50,276 nt of DNA, taken from positions 1-50,276 of the forward strand of contig QHSQ01000147.1 in assembly GCA_003221615.1 (NCBI GenBank), in the 5' to 3' direction. This document shows, in pieces, positions 7,312-15,861 of the stretch (the stretch's first letter is position 1; each line of letters begins with the position of its first letter). Made by a program: the position numbers and the translations under genes. Source of the DNA: Candidatus Rokuibacteriota bacterium (lineage in GTDB: Bacteria > Methylomirabilota > Methylomirabilia > Rokubacteriales > CSP1-6). The notes under the pieces are model-generated. The model did no database searches. It was not told the DNA's origin and was given only the letters and a program-made list of their open reading frames with translations.

Positions 7312-8760
7312 ATGACAGATCTTGTCCGCACCCGTCCCGAGAGCTTCTTTTCCGATCGCTTCAGCATCACGTCCGATCTCATGGAGCGAGTTCTCGGCGG
7401 CAATCTCATCGGCAAGGTCGATGATGCCGACATTTACCTCGAGTACCGTGTCAACGAAGAGCTGGTTCTCGAGGAAGGCGCAGTCAAAAAGGCGTCGCGT
7501 CACGTGAGCCAGGGCGCCGGCGTCCGGGCCCAGTCGGCCACCCGGACCGGCTACGCCCACACGGACGAGATTTCGCTCAAGAACCTCGAAGAAGCCGCGC
7601 GCCAGGCGCGCGCGATCGCGGATCGCAGCACCGCCTCGGGAACCCTGGCGCTGCCGAGCCGCGGCCGGCCGCACGACCTCTACACCCTGGCCGAGCCGCC
7701 GATCGCCGCCGACCTCGCTCGCAAGCTCGATCTGCTCCGGCGGATCGACGCCGAGACGCGCGCGACCGATCCCCGCATCAAGCAGGTGATCGCGTCGATC
7801 ACGAGCGAAGAGGTCATCATGCTGATCGCCACCGCGTCCGGCTGGACGGTCGGCGACATCCGGCCGCTGACCCGGCTGAACGTCACCACGATCGCCGAAG
7901 ATGGCGGCAAGCGTGAGATCGGCTCGTACGGTGGCGGTGGGCGCGTGACCTTCGACTTCTTCCTCGAGGAAGGCCGCTGGCGTCGCTTCGCCGCGGAAGC
8001 CGCGCGCCAGGCCGTGCTCAAGCTCAGCGCGGTCGACGCGCCGGCCGGGTCGATGACGGTCGTGTTCGGCCCGGGCTGGCCGGGCATTCTCCTGCACGAG
8101 GCCATCGGGCACGGTCTCGAGGGCGACTTCAACCGCAAGGGCACTTCGGCCTTCGCCGGGCGCATGGGACACAAGGTCGCCTCCGAGCTGGTGACGGTGG
8201 TCGACGACGGGACGATCGCGAACCGCCGCGGCTCCCTCAACGTCGACGATGAAGGCACGCCGACCGGCCGGACGGTCTTGATCGAGAACGGGATCCTCAC
8301 CGGCTACATGCAGGATCGGCTCAACGCCCGGCTCATGGGTATGAAGCCGACCGGCAACGGGCGCCGCGAGTCCTACGCGTATCCGCCGATGCCGCGCATG
8401 ACCAACACGTTCATGCTGGCGGGGCAGGACGATCCCGAGGAGATCCTCAAATCGGTGAAGCACGGCCTCTACGCCGTGACCTTCGGCGGCGGTCAGGTCG
8501 ACATCACCAACGGCAAGTTCGTGTTCTCGGCGAGCGAGGCCTACCTGGTCGAGGACGGGAAGATCACGGCGCCGGTCAAGGGGGCGACCCTGATCGGCAA
8601 CGGCCCGGAGGCGCTCACGCGGGTTTCGCGCGTCGGGAGCGACCTGAAGCTCGACGAGGGCGTCGGCACCTGCGGCAAAGACGGCCAGTCGGTGCCGGTG
8701 GGCGTCGGCCTGCCGACGATCCGCATCGACGGCATCACCGTCGGGGGCACGGCGGTATGA
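7312..8760 (+). CDS. tldD: Metalloprotease TldD
   Basis: The 482-residue length equals that of Escherichia coli TldD. TldD carries the zinc site of the TldD/TldE heterodimeric protease, which digests unfolded peptides and trims the leader of microcin B17 and the CcdA antitoxin. The HExxxH motif is HEAIGH (H262, E263, H267), followed by GLEGDFNRKG. The third metal ligand is C454 in GVGTCGKDGQ, at the family position. The stop TGA is part of ATGA shared with the small ORF at 8757, and pmbA follows, giving a tldD-sORF-tldE order. A hairpin and a TAAAAT element lie in the leader. This is the intact member of two TldD proteins in the window. Confidence 0.95.
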   Translation: MTDLVRTRPESFFSDRFSITSDLMERVLGGNLIGKVDDADIYLEYRVNEELVLEEGAVKKASRHVSQGAGVRAQSATRTGYAHTDEISLKNLEEAARQARAIADRSTASGTLALPSRGRPHDLYTLAEPPIAADLARKLDLLRRIDAETRATDPRIKQVIASITSEEVIMLIATASGWTVGDIRPLTRLNVTTIAEDGGKREIGSYGGGGRVTFDFFLEEGRWRRFAAEAARQAVLKLSAVDAPAGSMTVVFGPGWPGILLHEAIGHGLEGDFNRKGTSAFAGRMGHKVASELVTVVDDGTIANRRGSLNVDDEGTPTGRTVLIENGILTGYMQDRLNARLMGMKPTGNGRRESYAYPPMPRMTNTFMLAGQDDPEEILKSVKHGLYAVTFGGGQVDITNGKFVFSASEAYLVEDGKITAPVKGATLIGNGPEALTRVSRVGSDLKLDEGVGTCGKDGQSVPVGVGLPTIRIDGITVGGTAV

Positions 8761-8927
8761 AGCCGGCGCGCGCCTCTCTCACGCTGCCCTCGGTCCACCA
8801 CGGGACCCGTGTCCGGCAAGCCGAGCTCGCTGAGCACCGTGCGATGAACACGGCGCGGCGGAGCCGGCTCGCGTCTATATCAGGCCACCCTCGGTCCAAG
8901 CCGGCCTCGAGGACCCCGCGACAATGA
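8757..8927 (+). CDS. Candidate 56-residue protein between tldD and pmbA
   Basis: A continuous frame runs from an ATG that overlaps the tldD stop (ATGA at 8757-8760) to a TGA that overlaps the pmbA start (ATGA at 8924-8927). Double 4-base overlaps are a hallmark of real, coupled genes. The product starts MKPARASLTLPSV and ends SRTPRQ; it is basic, Arg/Pro/Ser-rich, with no signal peptide, Cys or recognisable domain. About 80 percent of third positions are G or C, which suits coding but is not decisive. Because TldD/TldE mature small peptides, a substrate peptide is an attractive guess. Chance openness within a decayed duplication (8787-8933) is the alternative. Confidence 0.4.
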   Translation: MKPARASLTLPSVHHGTRVRQAELAEHRAMNTARRSRLASISGHPRSKPASRTPRQ

Positions 8928-10258
8928 ACACGGACCTCCTGGTTTCGGTGCTCAAGCGCGCCTCGCAGCGCGGGGCGACGGCCGCCGACGGCTACCTCGT
9001 CGAGGAGAGCCGCTTCAGCGCCTCGGTGCGGATGCGCGAGATCGAGAACATCAACCACTCGCGCGAGCAGCGGCTGTCCCTGCGCGTGTTCGCCGGCCGG
9101 GCCTCGGCCGCCGCGTCGACCTCGGACCTCTCCCGCGAGTCCCTCGAGCGCGTCGTCGACGAGGCGACCGCGCTGGCCAAGATCACGGCCGAGGATCCCC
9201 ACGCCGGGCTGCCGGATCCGGCGACCTTGATCGCGCGGGTGCCCGACCTCGACCTCGAGGACGCCGGCGGCGACCTGTCGCCCGAGGAGAAGATCGAGAT
9301 CGCGCGCCGGGTCGAGGCGGCGGCGCTCGAAGCCGATCCGCGCGTGACGAACTCGGAGGGCGCCGAATACTCCGACCGTAGGGCCCGCTACGCCTACGCG
9401 ACCTCTCACGGCTTCGCCCACGGCTACGCGACGACCAGCTTCGGGATCAGCGTGTCGCCGATCGCCTCGCACAACGGCGAGATGCAGCGCGATTTCTGGT
9501 ACTCGACCGCGCGCAAGCGCGATCGGCTCGAGGACCCGGAGGCGGTCGGGCGCAAGGCTGCCGCCCGCGCCGTGCGTCGGCTGGGGGCGCGGAAGATGAA
9601 GTCGGTCGAGGTCCCCGTGATCTTCGACCCGGAAACCGCGGCGAGCCTCCTGCGCTCGATCGCCGGCGCGGCGAGCGGCCCGAGCCTCTATCGCCGCGCC
9701 TCGTTCTTGCTCGACCGGCTCGGCACGAAGATCGCGGCGCCGACGGTGACGATCGTGGACGACGCGCTGATCCCGTCGGCGCTCGGCTCGCGCCCGTTCG
9801 ACGGTGAGGGGCTGGCGACCGGACGCACCGTGCTCGTGCGCGAGGGCGTGCTCGAGTCGTACCTGCTCGACACCTACAGCGCCCGCAAGCTCGGGCTCGC
9901 GTCCACCCACCACGCCGGGCGCGACGGCGCCGGCGTCTCGGTCACCACGACCAATCTGATGCTGCTGCCGGGCAAGACCACGCCGCAGGAGCTCATCGGA
10001 TCCGTCAGGAACGGCTTCTACGTGACCGAGCTGATCGGCTTCGGCGTGAACGGAGTGACCGGCGATTATTCACGCGGCGCCGTGGGGCAGTGGATCGAGA
10101 ACGGCGAGCTCGCGTATCCGGTCGAGGAGGTGACGGTGGCCGGCAACCTGCTGGAGATGCTGTCGTCGATCGACGGCGTCGGGGACGACCTGGTCCTGCG
10201 TGATCGGACGGTGGCGCCCACGCTGAGGATCGGCCGCATGGTGGTGGCGGGGACCTGA
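8924..10258 (+). CDS. pmbA: TldE/PmbA, partner subunit of the TldD protease
   Basis: This 444-residue protein is the catalytically inert partner of TldD. It shares the fold (SVRMREIENINHSREQRLSLR near the N-terminus, VTGDYSRGAVGQWIENGELAYP near the C-terminus) but has no HExxxH motif. TldE forms the walled chamber with TldD and admits only extended peptides. The ATG overlaps the stop of the 56-codon frame. The sequence ATGAACACGG at its start is repeated 80 bases upstream (8844-8853), so start choice deserves care, but only the downstream ATG is in frame. A TatD-type hydrolase follows 11 bases later, probably co-transcribed. Confidence 0.94.
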   Translation: MNTDLLVSVLKRASQRGATAADGYLVEESRFSASVRMREIENINHSREQRLSLRVFAGRASAAASTSDLSRESLERVVDEATALAKITAEDPHAGLPDPATLIARVPDLDLEDAGGDLSPEEKIEIARRVEAAALEADPRVTNSEGAEYSDRRARYAYATSHGFAHGYATTSFGISVSPIASHNGEMQRDFWYSTARKRDRLEDPEAVGRKAAARAVRRLGARKMKSVEVPVIFDPETAASLLRSIAGAASGPSLYRRASFLLDRLGTKIAAPTVTIVDDALIPSALGSRPFDGEGLATGRTVLVREGVLESYLLDTYSARKLGLASTHHAGRDGAGVSVTTTNLMLLPGKTTPQELIGSVRNGFYVTELIGFGVNGVTGDYSRGAVGQWIENGELAYPVEEVTVAGNLLEMLSSIDGVGDDLVLRDRTVAPTLRIGRMVVAGT

Positions 10259-10269
10259 TAGACGACACG

Positions 10270-11055
10270 ATGATCATCGACAGCCATTGTCACCTGCACG
10301 ATCCGGCGTTCGCCGACCTCAAGGAGACGCTGCGGCTGTCGATGGCGCACGACGTGTGGGGCGCGATCGCCGTCGGATGCGACCCCGAGACCAACGCCCA
10401 GACGCTCGAGGCGGCCGCGGCGGCGCCGAAAGCAGTCTGGCCGTGCCTGGGATTCCATCCCGACCGGACCGGGCTCACCGACGAGGATCTCGAGCGGGTC
10501 GAGGCCCAGATCGTCGCGCATCACTCGCGGATCGTGGGCATCGGCGAGATCGGCCTGCCCTGGTATTCGCTGGAAGGCGCGCCCGACCCGGAGGCGCTCA
10601 AGGCGCGGGGCCGCGCGCGGCTCGACCGCCTGCTCGATCTCGCGATGCGCTGGAATCTCCCGGTGGCGCTGCACGCGCCGCACGGCGCCGCCGCCGACGC
10701 GCTGGAGGCGCTGAAGCACCACGGCGTGGAGCGCGCGGTCTTCCACTGGCACAAGGCGCCCGCCGTGGTGACGCGGGCCATCATCGACGCGGGCTACCTG
10801 GTCTCGGTCACTCCCGACCTCGTCTCACGCGATCGCGACCGCGAGCTGGTGACGGGCGTTCCGCTGGACGCGCTGCTCGTGGAGAGCGACGGGCCGTGGG
10901 AGTACGGGGGCGAGTTCGAGGGCGTCGACTCGGGTCCGTGGCTCGCCAGCCGCGTGGCCGAAGAGGTCGCGAAGCTCAAGCATCTGCCGGTCGAGGACGT
11001 GATGTTCCAGCTCTCGACCAACACCTGCCGGCTCTTCGACCTCATGTGGGCCTGA
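10270..11055 (+). CDS. TatD-family metal-dependent hydrolase
   Basis: This TIM-barrel hydrolase of 261 residues belongs to the TatD family, whose characterised members are Mg-dependent DNases or D-amino-acid-release enzymes. Metal ligands are visible in order: D4-H6-H8 (DSHCH), E93 (GIGEIGLPW), a His in VALHAPHG, the HWH block of FHWHKA, and the terminal Asp in LVESDGPWEYG. The chain ends with a helix after STNTCRLFDL. It follows pmbA closely and converges on uppP with only five intervening bases. The actual substrate, nucleic acid or small molecule, cannot be chosen from the sequence. Confidence 0.88.
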   Translation: MIIDSHCHLHDPAFADLKETLRLSMAHDVWGAIAVGCDPETNAQTLEAAAAAPKAVWPCLGFHPDRTGLTDEDLERVEAQIVAHHSRIVGIGEIGLPWYSLEGAPDPEALKARGRARLDRLLDLAMRWNLPVALHAPHGAAADALEALKHHGVERAVFHWHKAPAVVTRAIIDAGYLVSVTPDLVSRDRDRELVTGVPLDALLVESDGPWEYGGEFEGVDSGPWLASRVAEEVAKLKHLPVEDVMFQLSTNTCRLFDLMWA

Positions 11056-11060
11056 CGCGA

Positions 11061-11852
11061 TCAGCCGCGGAGCACCACCAGGACGATCACCAGGGCGAGC
11101 AGCAGCCGGTAGACCACGAACGGGCGGAGCGAGCGGGTCCTCAGATAGCTCACCAGGAACCACACGGCGAACCATCCGCTGACGAACGCGGTGACCAGCG
11201 CCGCCGCCAGTGGGCCCGCTTCCCCCGGAGGCAGACCTTCCTTCAGCAGATGCAACGCCTTCAACGATCCCGCTCCGGCCGTGATCGGAATGCCGAGCAG
11301 GAACGCGAAGCGCGCGGCCGTCGCCCGGTCGAAGCCGCCCAGGAGCCCCGTGGTGATCGTGATGCCCGAGCGCGATGTGCCGGGGATCAGCGCCAGGGCT
11401 TGAGCGCAGCCGACCGCGAGAGCCTGGCGCAGCGAGACGCGCTCGAGCGGGTCGCCGGGCGTCGCCGATGCCGCTGCGGCCCGACGATCGGCGATCCACA
11501 TGACGATCGCCCAGCCGGCCGTCGTGGCCGCGATGAGGACGGGCGAGCGCAGCTTCGACTCGATGAGCTTTTCGAGGACGACGCCGGCCAGCGCGCCCGG
11601 GATCGTCGCCAGGACGAGCAGGACGGCGAGCCGGCGCGAGAGCGCGCCCGTGACCATGCCCAGGAGCTCGCGCCGGAAGTAGGCGAGGAGAGCCGCGAGC
11701 GTCCCGAGATGCATGACCGCGTCGAAGGCGAGCCCCTGATCGGGCCAACCGAAGACATGCGGCACCAGGATGAGATGACCGGAGGACGAAACGGGAAGGA
11801 ACTCGGTGAGCCCCTGGACGAGGCCGAGAACCACCCCCTGGGCGTAGGTCAC
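11061..11852 (-). CDS. uppP: Undecaprenyl-diphosphatase UppP (BacA)
   Basis: This integral membrane enzyme of 263 residues dephosphorylates undecaprenyl pyrophosphate to recycle the lipid carrier for peptidoglycan and other envelope glycans; overexpression gives bacitracin resistance. Both signature regions are present: GLTEFLPVSSSGHL (E17, S22-S24, H26) and PGTSRSGIT near residue 153. About eight hydrophobic helices are evident. It is the second gene of a minus-strand pair: its ATG overlaps the stop of the upstream SDR gene by four bases. Being near the glycosylation cluster at 13.4-18 kb is suggestive, though transcription differs. Confidence 0.94.
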   Translation of the reverse strand: MTYAQGVVLGLVQGLTEFLPVSSSGHLILVPHVFGWPDQGLAFDAVMHLGTLAALLAYFRRELLGMVTGALSRRLAVLLVLATIPGALAGVVLEKLIESKLRSPVLIAATTAGWAIVMWIADRRAAAASATPGDPLERVSLRQALAVGCAQALALIPGTSRSGITITTGLLGGFDRATAARFAFLLGIPITAGAGSLKALHLLKEGLPPGEAGPLAAALVTAFVSGWFAVWFLVSYLRTRSLRPFVVYRLLLALVIVLVVLRG

Positions 11853-12649
11853 CCGACGATATCTTCCCCGCCGTCGACGCCGATCACGTTGCCCGTGATC
11901 CAGTACGTGTCGGGGTGAGAGAGCACGACGATGGCGCGCGCGACGTCCTCGGTCGTGGTCATGCGTCCGCTCGGGTTGCGGCGCCGGGCCTCGGCGATGA
12001 TCGCGTCGTGGCGCGGGATCTTCTGCAGCGCCGGCGTGTCGGTGACCCCGGCGCGGATCGCGTTCGCCGTGATGCCCTGTGGGGCGAGCTCGGAGGCGAG
12101 CTGGCGGATGTGCGACTCGAGCGCGGCCTTCGCGGCGGAGACCGGCCCGTAGAAGGGCAGCACGCGCGTTCCACCCGACGAGGTCATCGCGTAGATACGG
12201 CCGCCGCGCGTCATGAGGCCGCGGCCGACGACCTCCTGGGTCCAGTAGACGAGGGAGTGGGCCATGACGTCGAGCGTCATGTCCATCTGCGCCTGCGTCA
12301 CGGCCTCTTTCATGGGATCGGCGACGTAGAGCTTGAGTGTGCCGAACGCGAGCGAGTGCAAGAGCACGCGCAGGGTCCCCGACTCGCCGCGCTTCTCGAG
12401 GAGGTCAGCCATCTCGCCGGCGATCTCGGCGCGCTTGTCGGCGTCGGCGGCGTTGACGTTGAAGAACACGGCTTCGCGGCCGAGCGCCTTGATCTCGCCC
12501 GTGATCCGCTCGACGTTGGCCATGGTCGCCTTGCGATCGAGGTGCACGCCGAAGATGTTCAGTCCGGCGCGCGCCAGCGCGAGGCTCGCGGCCTCGCCGA
12601 ATCCCGACGAGGCACCGAGTGTGAGCGCCCAGCCGTTCAATTGCGTCAT
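11849..12649 (-). CDS. Short-chain dehydrogenase of the enoyl-ACP reductase (FabI/FabL-like) type
   Basis: This Rossmann-fold reductase of 266 residues has the nucleotide motif LGASSGFGEA (residues 11-20), and its catalytic pair Y167 and K174 is spaced YxxxxxxK. That spacing marks enoyl-acyl-carrier-protein reductases, as opposed to YxxxK in other SDRs. Enoyl-ACP reductases catalyse the last step of each fatty-acid elongation round with NAD(P)H. C-terminal WITGNVIGVDGGEDIVG is typical. The stop overlaps the start of uppP, so both are co-translated. A minus-strand TAGAAT at 12686-12691 is a likely -10. FabL or a related unsaturated-acyl reductase is the best guess; specificity is not shown. 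Confidence 0.82.
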   Translation of the reverse strand: MTQLNGWALTLGASSGFGEAASLALARAGLNIFGVHLDRKATMANVERITGEIKALGREAVFFNVNAADADKRAEIAGEMADLLEKRGESGTLRVLLHSLAFGTLKLYVADPMKEAVTQAQMDMTLDVMAHSLVYWTQEVVGRGLMTRGGRIYAMTSSGGTRVLPFYGPVSAAKAALESHIRQLASELAPQGITANAIRAGVTDTPALQKIPRHDAIIAEARRRNPSGRMTTTEDVARAIVVLSHPDTYWITGNVIGVDGGEDIVG

Positions 12650-12685
12650 CGCGCCTCCAATGGGCTGCTTCTCGTGGACTACCGC

Positions 12686-12703
12686 ATTCTAGCATCGTAG
12701 AAT
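12686..12703. promoter_or_regulatory. Divergent -10 elements for the enoyl-reductase and CinA-like genes
   Basis: TAGAAT occurs on the minus strand at 12686-12691 and again on the plus strand at 12698-12703, in the 66-base gap between divergent genes. The plus-strand copy ends 12 bases before the ATG at 12716, giving a very short leader. No clear -35 boxes are visible. Confidence 0.4.
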
Positions 12704-12715
12704 CGCCCGGGGACC

Positions 12716-13444
12716 ATGCCGAAGACCGCGGGCATCATTCTCGTCGGCAACGAGATCCTCTCCGGGAAGATCGCCGACGCCAACGCTGCGTACCTGTGCC
12801 GTGAGCTTCGCGCGCTCGGCGTCGACGTGCGCCGCATCTCCGTCATTCCCGACGACATCCAGCTGATCGCCCAGGAAGTCGCGGCCTTCAGCCGCGCCCA
12901 CGACGTGGTGTTCACGTCGGGCGGCGTGGGGCCGACCCACGACGACGTCACGATCGAGGGGGTCGCGGTGGGGATGGCGACCAAGGTGGTGCGCCACCCG
13001 ATGCTCGTCGAGATCCTCGAGCGCCACTTCCGCGACAGGCTCAAGGAATCCCATCTGAAGATGGCCGAGATTCCCGAGGGCGCCGAGCTGGTCGGTGGCG
13101 AGACGATCCGCTTTCCGACGGTCCTCATGGGCAACGTCTACGTCTTGCCGGGCGTGCCCGAGATCTTTCGCCAGAAGTTCGAGGCCATCCGCGAGCGGTT
13201 CCGCGACCAGCCGATCCACCTGAAGAACGTGTTCGTCGCCATCGGCGAGGGGGTCCTCGCCGATTACCTCAACCGGCTCCTGGTGGACTACCCGCTGCTG
13301 CTCCTGGGCTCGTATCCCGAGTTTTCCAATCCCGAGTACAAGGTGAAGGTGACGCTCGAGTCCCGCGATCGAGGGTACCTCGAGGGCGCGCTGAGCGAGT
13401 TCCTCCGGAGCCTCCCGGCCGACGCGCTCGTGAAGGTCACCTAG
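12716..13444 (+). CDS. CinA/MoaB-like molybdopterin-binding domain protein
   Basis: The 242 residues form a MoCF/COG1058 domain as in the N-terminal half of CinA: GIILVGNEILSGKIADANA at residues 6-24, then VVFTSGGVGPTHDDVT and YVLPGVPEIFRQKFE. COG1058 domains of CinA-type proteins have ADP-ribose pyrophosphatase activity, while related MoaB/MogA bind molybdopterin. The C-terminal nicotinamide-mononucleotide deamidase domain of full CinA is absent, and the last 70 residues form the usual small alpha/beta tail. A glycosylation operon starts 10 bases downstream, possibly by read-through. Role therefore remains between nucleotide clean-up and cofactor binding. Confidence 0.85.
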   Translation: MPKTAGIILVGNEILSGKIADANAAYLCRELRALGVDVRRISVIPDDIQLIAQEVAAFSRAHDVVFTSGGVGPTHDDVTIEGVAVGMATKVVRHPMLVEILERHFRDRLKESHLKMAEIPEGAELVGGETIRFPTVLMGNVYVLPGVPEIFRQKFEAIRERFRDQPIHLKNVFVAIGEGVLADYLNRLLVDYPLLLLGSYPEFSNPEYKVKVTLESRDRGYLEGALSEFLRSLPADALVKVT

Positions 13445-13454
13445 CTCTCGGTCT

Positions 13455-15143
13455 GTGCGGGGCGTCCCGCTCGGCGTCGCTCTGGTCGCGGTCGGCCTGT
13501 ACCTCGTCGGGCTGGGCGCGGCGCCGTTCCTCGATCCGCCGGAGGGCTTCCACGCGGAGATCGCGCGCGAGATGGCGGTCGCCCGCGACTGGATCACCCC
13601 GCGGATCGACGGCGTGCGCTACGTCGATCAGCCGCCCTTGCTCCACTGGCTCGTCTCGGCCTCGTTCGGCGCGGCCGGCGTGACGCCGCTCGCCGCCCGG
13701 CTCTGGCCTGCGCTGGCCGCTGTCGGCTGCGCCGCCCTGACGGCGCGGCTCGGCGTCGCCCTCGGCGGCCCGCGACTCGGCTTGCTCGCCGGGCTCATGG
13801 TCGCCGCGAACCTCGGTGTGTTCGTCTATGGCCGCACCGCGCGGCCGGAGCTTCCGTTCGTCTTCTGCGTGACGCTCGCGTGGGCCGGGTTCGTGCTCGC
13901 GTATCTCGGCGACCGCCGGCGCGGGCTGGCCCTCTTCTACGCGGCTCTCGCCCTGGCCATGCTCACGCGGGACTTCCTCGACGCCCTGGCCGTCGTGCCG
14001 GTCATCGCCGCCTTCTTCTGGCTCACGCGAGAGCGTCCCGTGGGCCCGTGGATCCCGTGGTGGGGGATCCTCATCACGGTCGCGATCGCGGTGCCCTGGT
14101 ACGTCCTGATCGAAGCGCGCAACCCGGGCGTGCTCCGGCACATCGTCGTCGACAACCATCTCTTTGCCCTCACGCGCGCGCGCCTGGCTCCCGACGAGGG
14201 CGCGGCGCTCGGCCCGGTCGGATTTCTCCGCCTGGCGGCTCTCGGCTTCCTGCCCTGGGCGCTCGTCCTGCCCTGGGCGGTCGCGCGGGCGTTCAGGCGG
14301 CCCTGGCAGGACGCGCGGGCGCGCCTCTGGCTCCTGCTCGGGCTCTGGTCGGCGATCGTCATAGGCGTCTTCACGCTGATGCCGTTCAGGCTGCCGCACC
14401 ACGCGCTCGTCGCGTTCCCGGCGCTGGCGCTTCTGGCCGCGCGCGTGTGGGACGAGGCGATCGAGGGCGCGACACGCGCGACGCCGGCCCGGAGTCTCCT
14501 GCTCCCGCTGCTTGGTCTGTTCGCGCTGGTCACATTCGCGTGTGTCGCGGGGCTGACCGGTCTCCCGTCGGTCCGCTACGAGGCTTTCGCCGGCCTCGAC
14601 GTCACCGCGCTCGCTCGGGCAGGGGTCGCGATCTTCGCCCTCGCGACGGCGGCGCTGGCGATCGCGGCCTGGCGGCGCGCCACGGCACTCGGCGTCGGGG
14701 TCGCGCTGGCGGCGACCATCGCGTTCCTGCCGGCGGTCGTCGCTGACGCGAGGACCCAGCTGGCGAGAGCCCGCTCGGTTCGTCCGCTGGCGGCGGCGCT
14801 CGTCCAGCAGCTCCGGCCCGGTGACGTGGTCATGCACGAGGGCGCGCTCGAGGCCAGTGCTTCGCTTCTGCTGGTCGTGAGGGAGCCGGTTCGTGTCGTG
14901 AACGGCCTGCAGCCGAATCTCGCATTCGGCGCCGCCCTCGCCGAGGCGCGCGACGTCTTCTGGGACTCGCCGCGGCTCGAGCGGGCCTGGGCGGCCCCGG
15001 CTCGCGCCTTCCTGATCTCGTCGGTCGATCCCGGGCGCAGCGTGGTGCGTGCGCTGCCGCCGGCCTCGGTCCATTTGATCGCCGAGGCCGGTGGACGCCG
15101 GCTCTATTCGAACCTTGCCGATCGAGGGCCTGCCGTCCGATGA
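13455..15143 (+). CDS. GT39/ArnT-like polyprenyl-linked membrane glycosyltransferase
   Basis: This 562-residue multi-pass membrane protein has PMT/ArnT-type features: an early acidic loop (LDPPEGFHAEIAREM), DWITPRIDGVRYVDQPPLLHWL in the first extracytoplasmic loop, and about a dozen hydrophobic segments. The family moves a sugar from a polyprenyl-phosphate donor to lipid or protein on the outer face of the inner membrane. The start is GTG. A methyltransferase, a GT2 and a DUF2079 protein follow with tiny gaps or overlaps, forming one operon with this gene. The GT2 probably makes the lipid-linked donor. The acceptor is unknown. Confidence 0.85.
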   Translation: MRGVPLGVALVAVGLYLVGLGAAPFLDPPEGFHAEIAREMAVARDWITPRIDGVRYVDQPPLLHWLVSASFGAAGVTPLAARLWPALAAVGCAALTARLGVALGGPRLGLLAGLMVAANLGVFVYGRTARPELPFVFCVTLAWAGFVLAYLGDRRRGLALFYAALALAMLTRDFLDALAVVPVIAAFFWLTRERPVGPWIPWWGILITVAIAVPWYVLIEARNPGVLRHIVVDNHLFALTRARLAPDEGAALGPVGFLRLAALGFLPWALVLPWAVARAFRRPWQDARARLWLLLGLWSAIVIGVFTLMPFRLPHHALVAFPALALLAARVWDEAIEGATRATPARSLLLPLLGLFALVTFACVAGLTGLPSVRYEAFAGLDVTALARAGVAIFALATAALAIAAWRRATALGVGVALAATIAFLPAVVADARTQLARARSVRPLAAALVQQLRPGDVVMHEGALEASASLLLVVREPVRVVNGLQPNLAFGAALAEARDVFWDSPRLERAWAAPARAFLISSVDPGRSVVRALPPASVHLIAEAGGRRLYSNLADRGPAVR

Positions 15144-15147
15144 TTGA

Positions 15148-15861
15148 GTGATGGGCGTGGCGTCACCCAGGTACGTGCTCAAGCCGGATCCGCACAGCAG
15201 TCACTCCGTGATCTTGCGCTGGCTGGGCGAGGGGCGGGGCCGGCGCCTGCTCGACGTCGGCGCCGCGGACGGCCTGCTGAGCCGGCAGCTCACGGAGCGC
15301 GGGTGGCGCGTGACCGCGATCGAAGGCGATCCGGCGCTCGCGCAGGCCGGTGCGCGTCACTGCGAGCGGATGATCACCGTGAATCTCGATCGCGAGATCC
15401 CGGTGGGCGAAGGGCCGTTCGACGTCATCGTGTACGGCGACGTGCTCGAGCACCTGGTGGATCCGCTGCGGGTCCTCGTGGAGCTCGACCGGAGCCTCGG
15501 GCCCGGCGGCTTCGTGATCATCTCGGTGCCGAACGTCGCCCATCTCTGGATCCGCCTCCTGCTCCTCGTCGGGCGGTTCGACTATCTCGACCGCGGGATC
15601 CTCGACCATTCGCACCTGAGGTTCTTCACCGAGCGCTCGCTGCGCGCCATGCTCGCGGACGCCGGGTTGAGCGTCGAGCGCTTCTCGGCGACCCCGGCGC
15701 CGCTCTACCAGATCCTGCCGGCGAGCTGGCATCGGCGATGGGTGGCCGCCACCCATTCCATCAACGCGGTGATCGCCCAGAAGGTCCGACGCCTGCTCGG
15801 CTATCAGTTCATCGTGCTGGCCCACCCGAAGAGCGCTGCCGAGAGGCCGGGGGCCACATGA
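15148..15861 (+). CDS. Class I SAM-dependent methyltransferase
   Basis: This Rossmann methyltransferase of 237 residues has a SAM-binding motif I LLDVGAADGLLSRQL around residues 34-48, an acidic residue at the end of beta-2 (TAIEGD), VIVYGDVLEHL as motif II, and VIISVPNVAHL. It resembles methyltransferases that modify sugars or lipid-linked intermediates in glycan clusters, with an HLRFFTERSL segment. GTG at 15148 is immediately followed by an in-frame ATG at 15151, either of which could be used. The stop overlaps the GT2 start by four bases. The substrate is inferred only from context, probably a sugar or polyprenyl carrier. Confidence 0.85.
   Translation: MMGVASPRYVLKPDPHSSHSVILRWLGEGRGRRLLDVGAADGLLSRQLTERGWRVTAIEGDPALAQAGARHCERMITVNLDREIPVGEGPFDVIVYGDVLEHLVDPLRVLVELDRSLGPGGFVIISVPNVAHLWIRLLLLVGRFDYLDRGILDHSHLRFFTERSLRAMLADAGLSVERFSATPAPLYQILPASWHRRWVAATHSINAVIAQKVRRLLGYQFIVLAHPKSAAERPGAT

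Noticed and set aside
7201..8463. 420-codon minus-strand ORF
   Set aside because: Antisense to tldD and low in recognisable motifs; shadow frame.
11061..11852. Possible dedicated bacitracin resistance locus
   Set aside because: UppP alone is a housekeeping lipid-carrier recycling enzyme; nothing nearby points to a bacitracin ABC system.
12716..13444. Full-length CinA
   Set aside because: The C-terminal deamidase domain is absent and the frame ends before the GT39 gene, so only the N-terminal domain is claimed.
13437..15182. 581-codon minus-strand ORF
   Set aside because: It is antisense to the GT39 gene, very Arg/Glu/Pro-rich and without any fold; a GC-rich shadow of a real gene.
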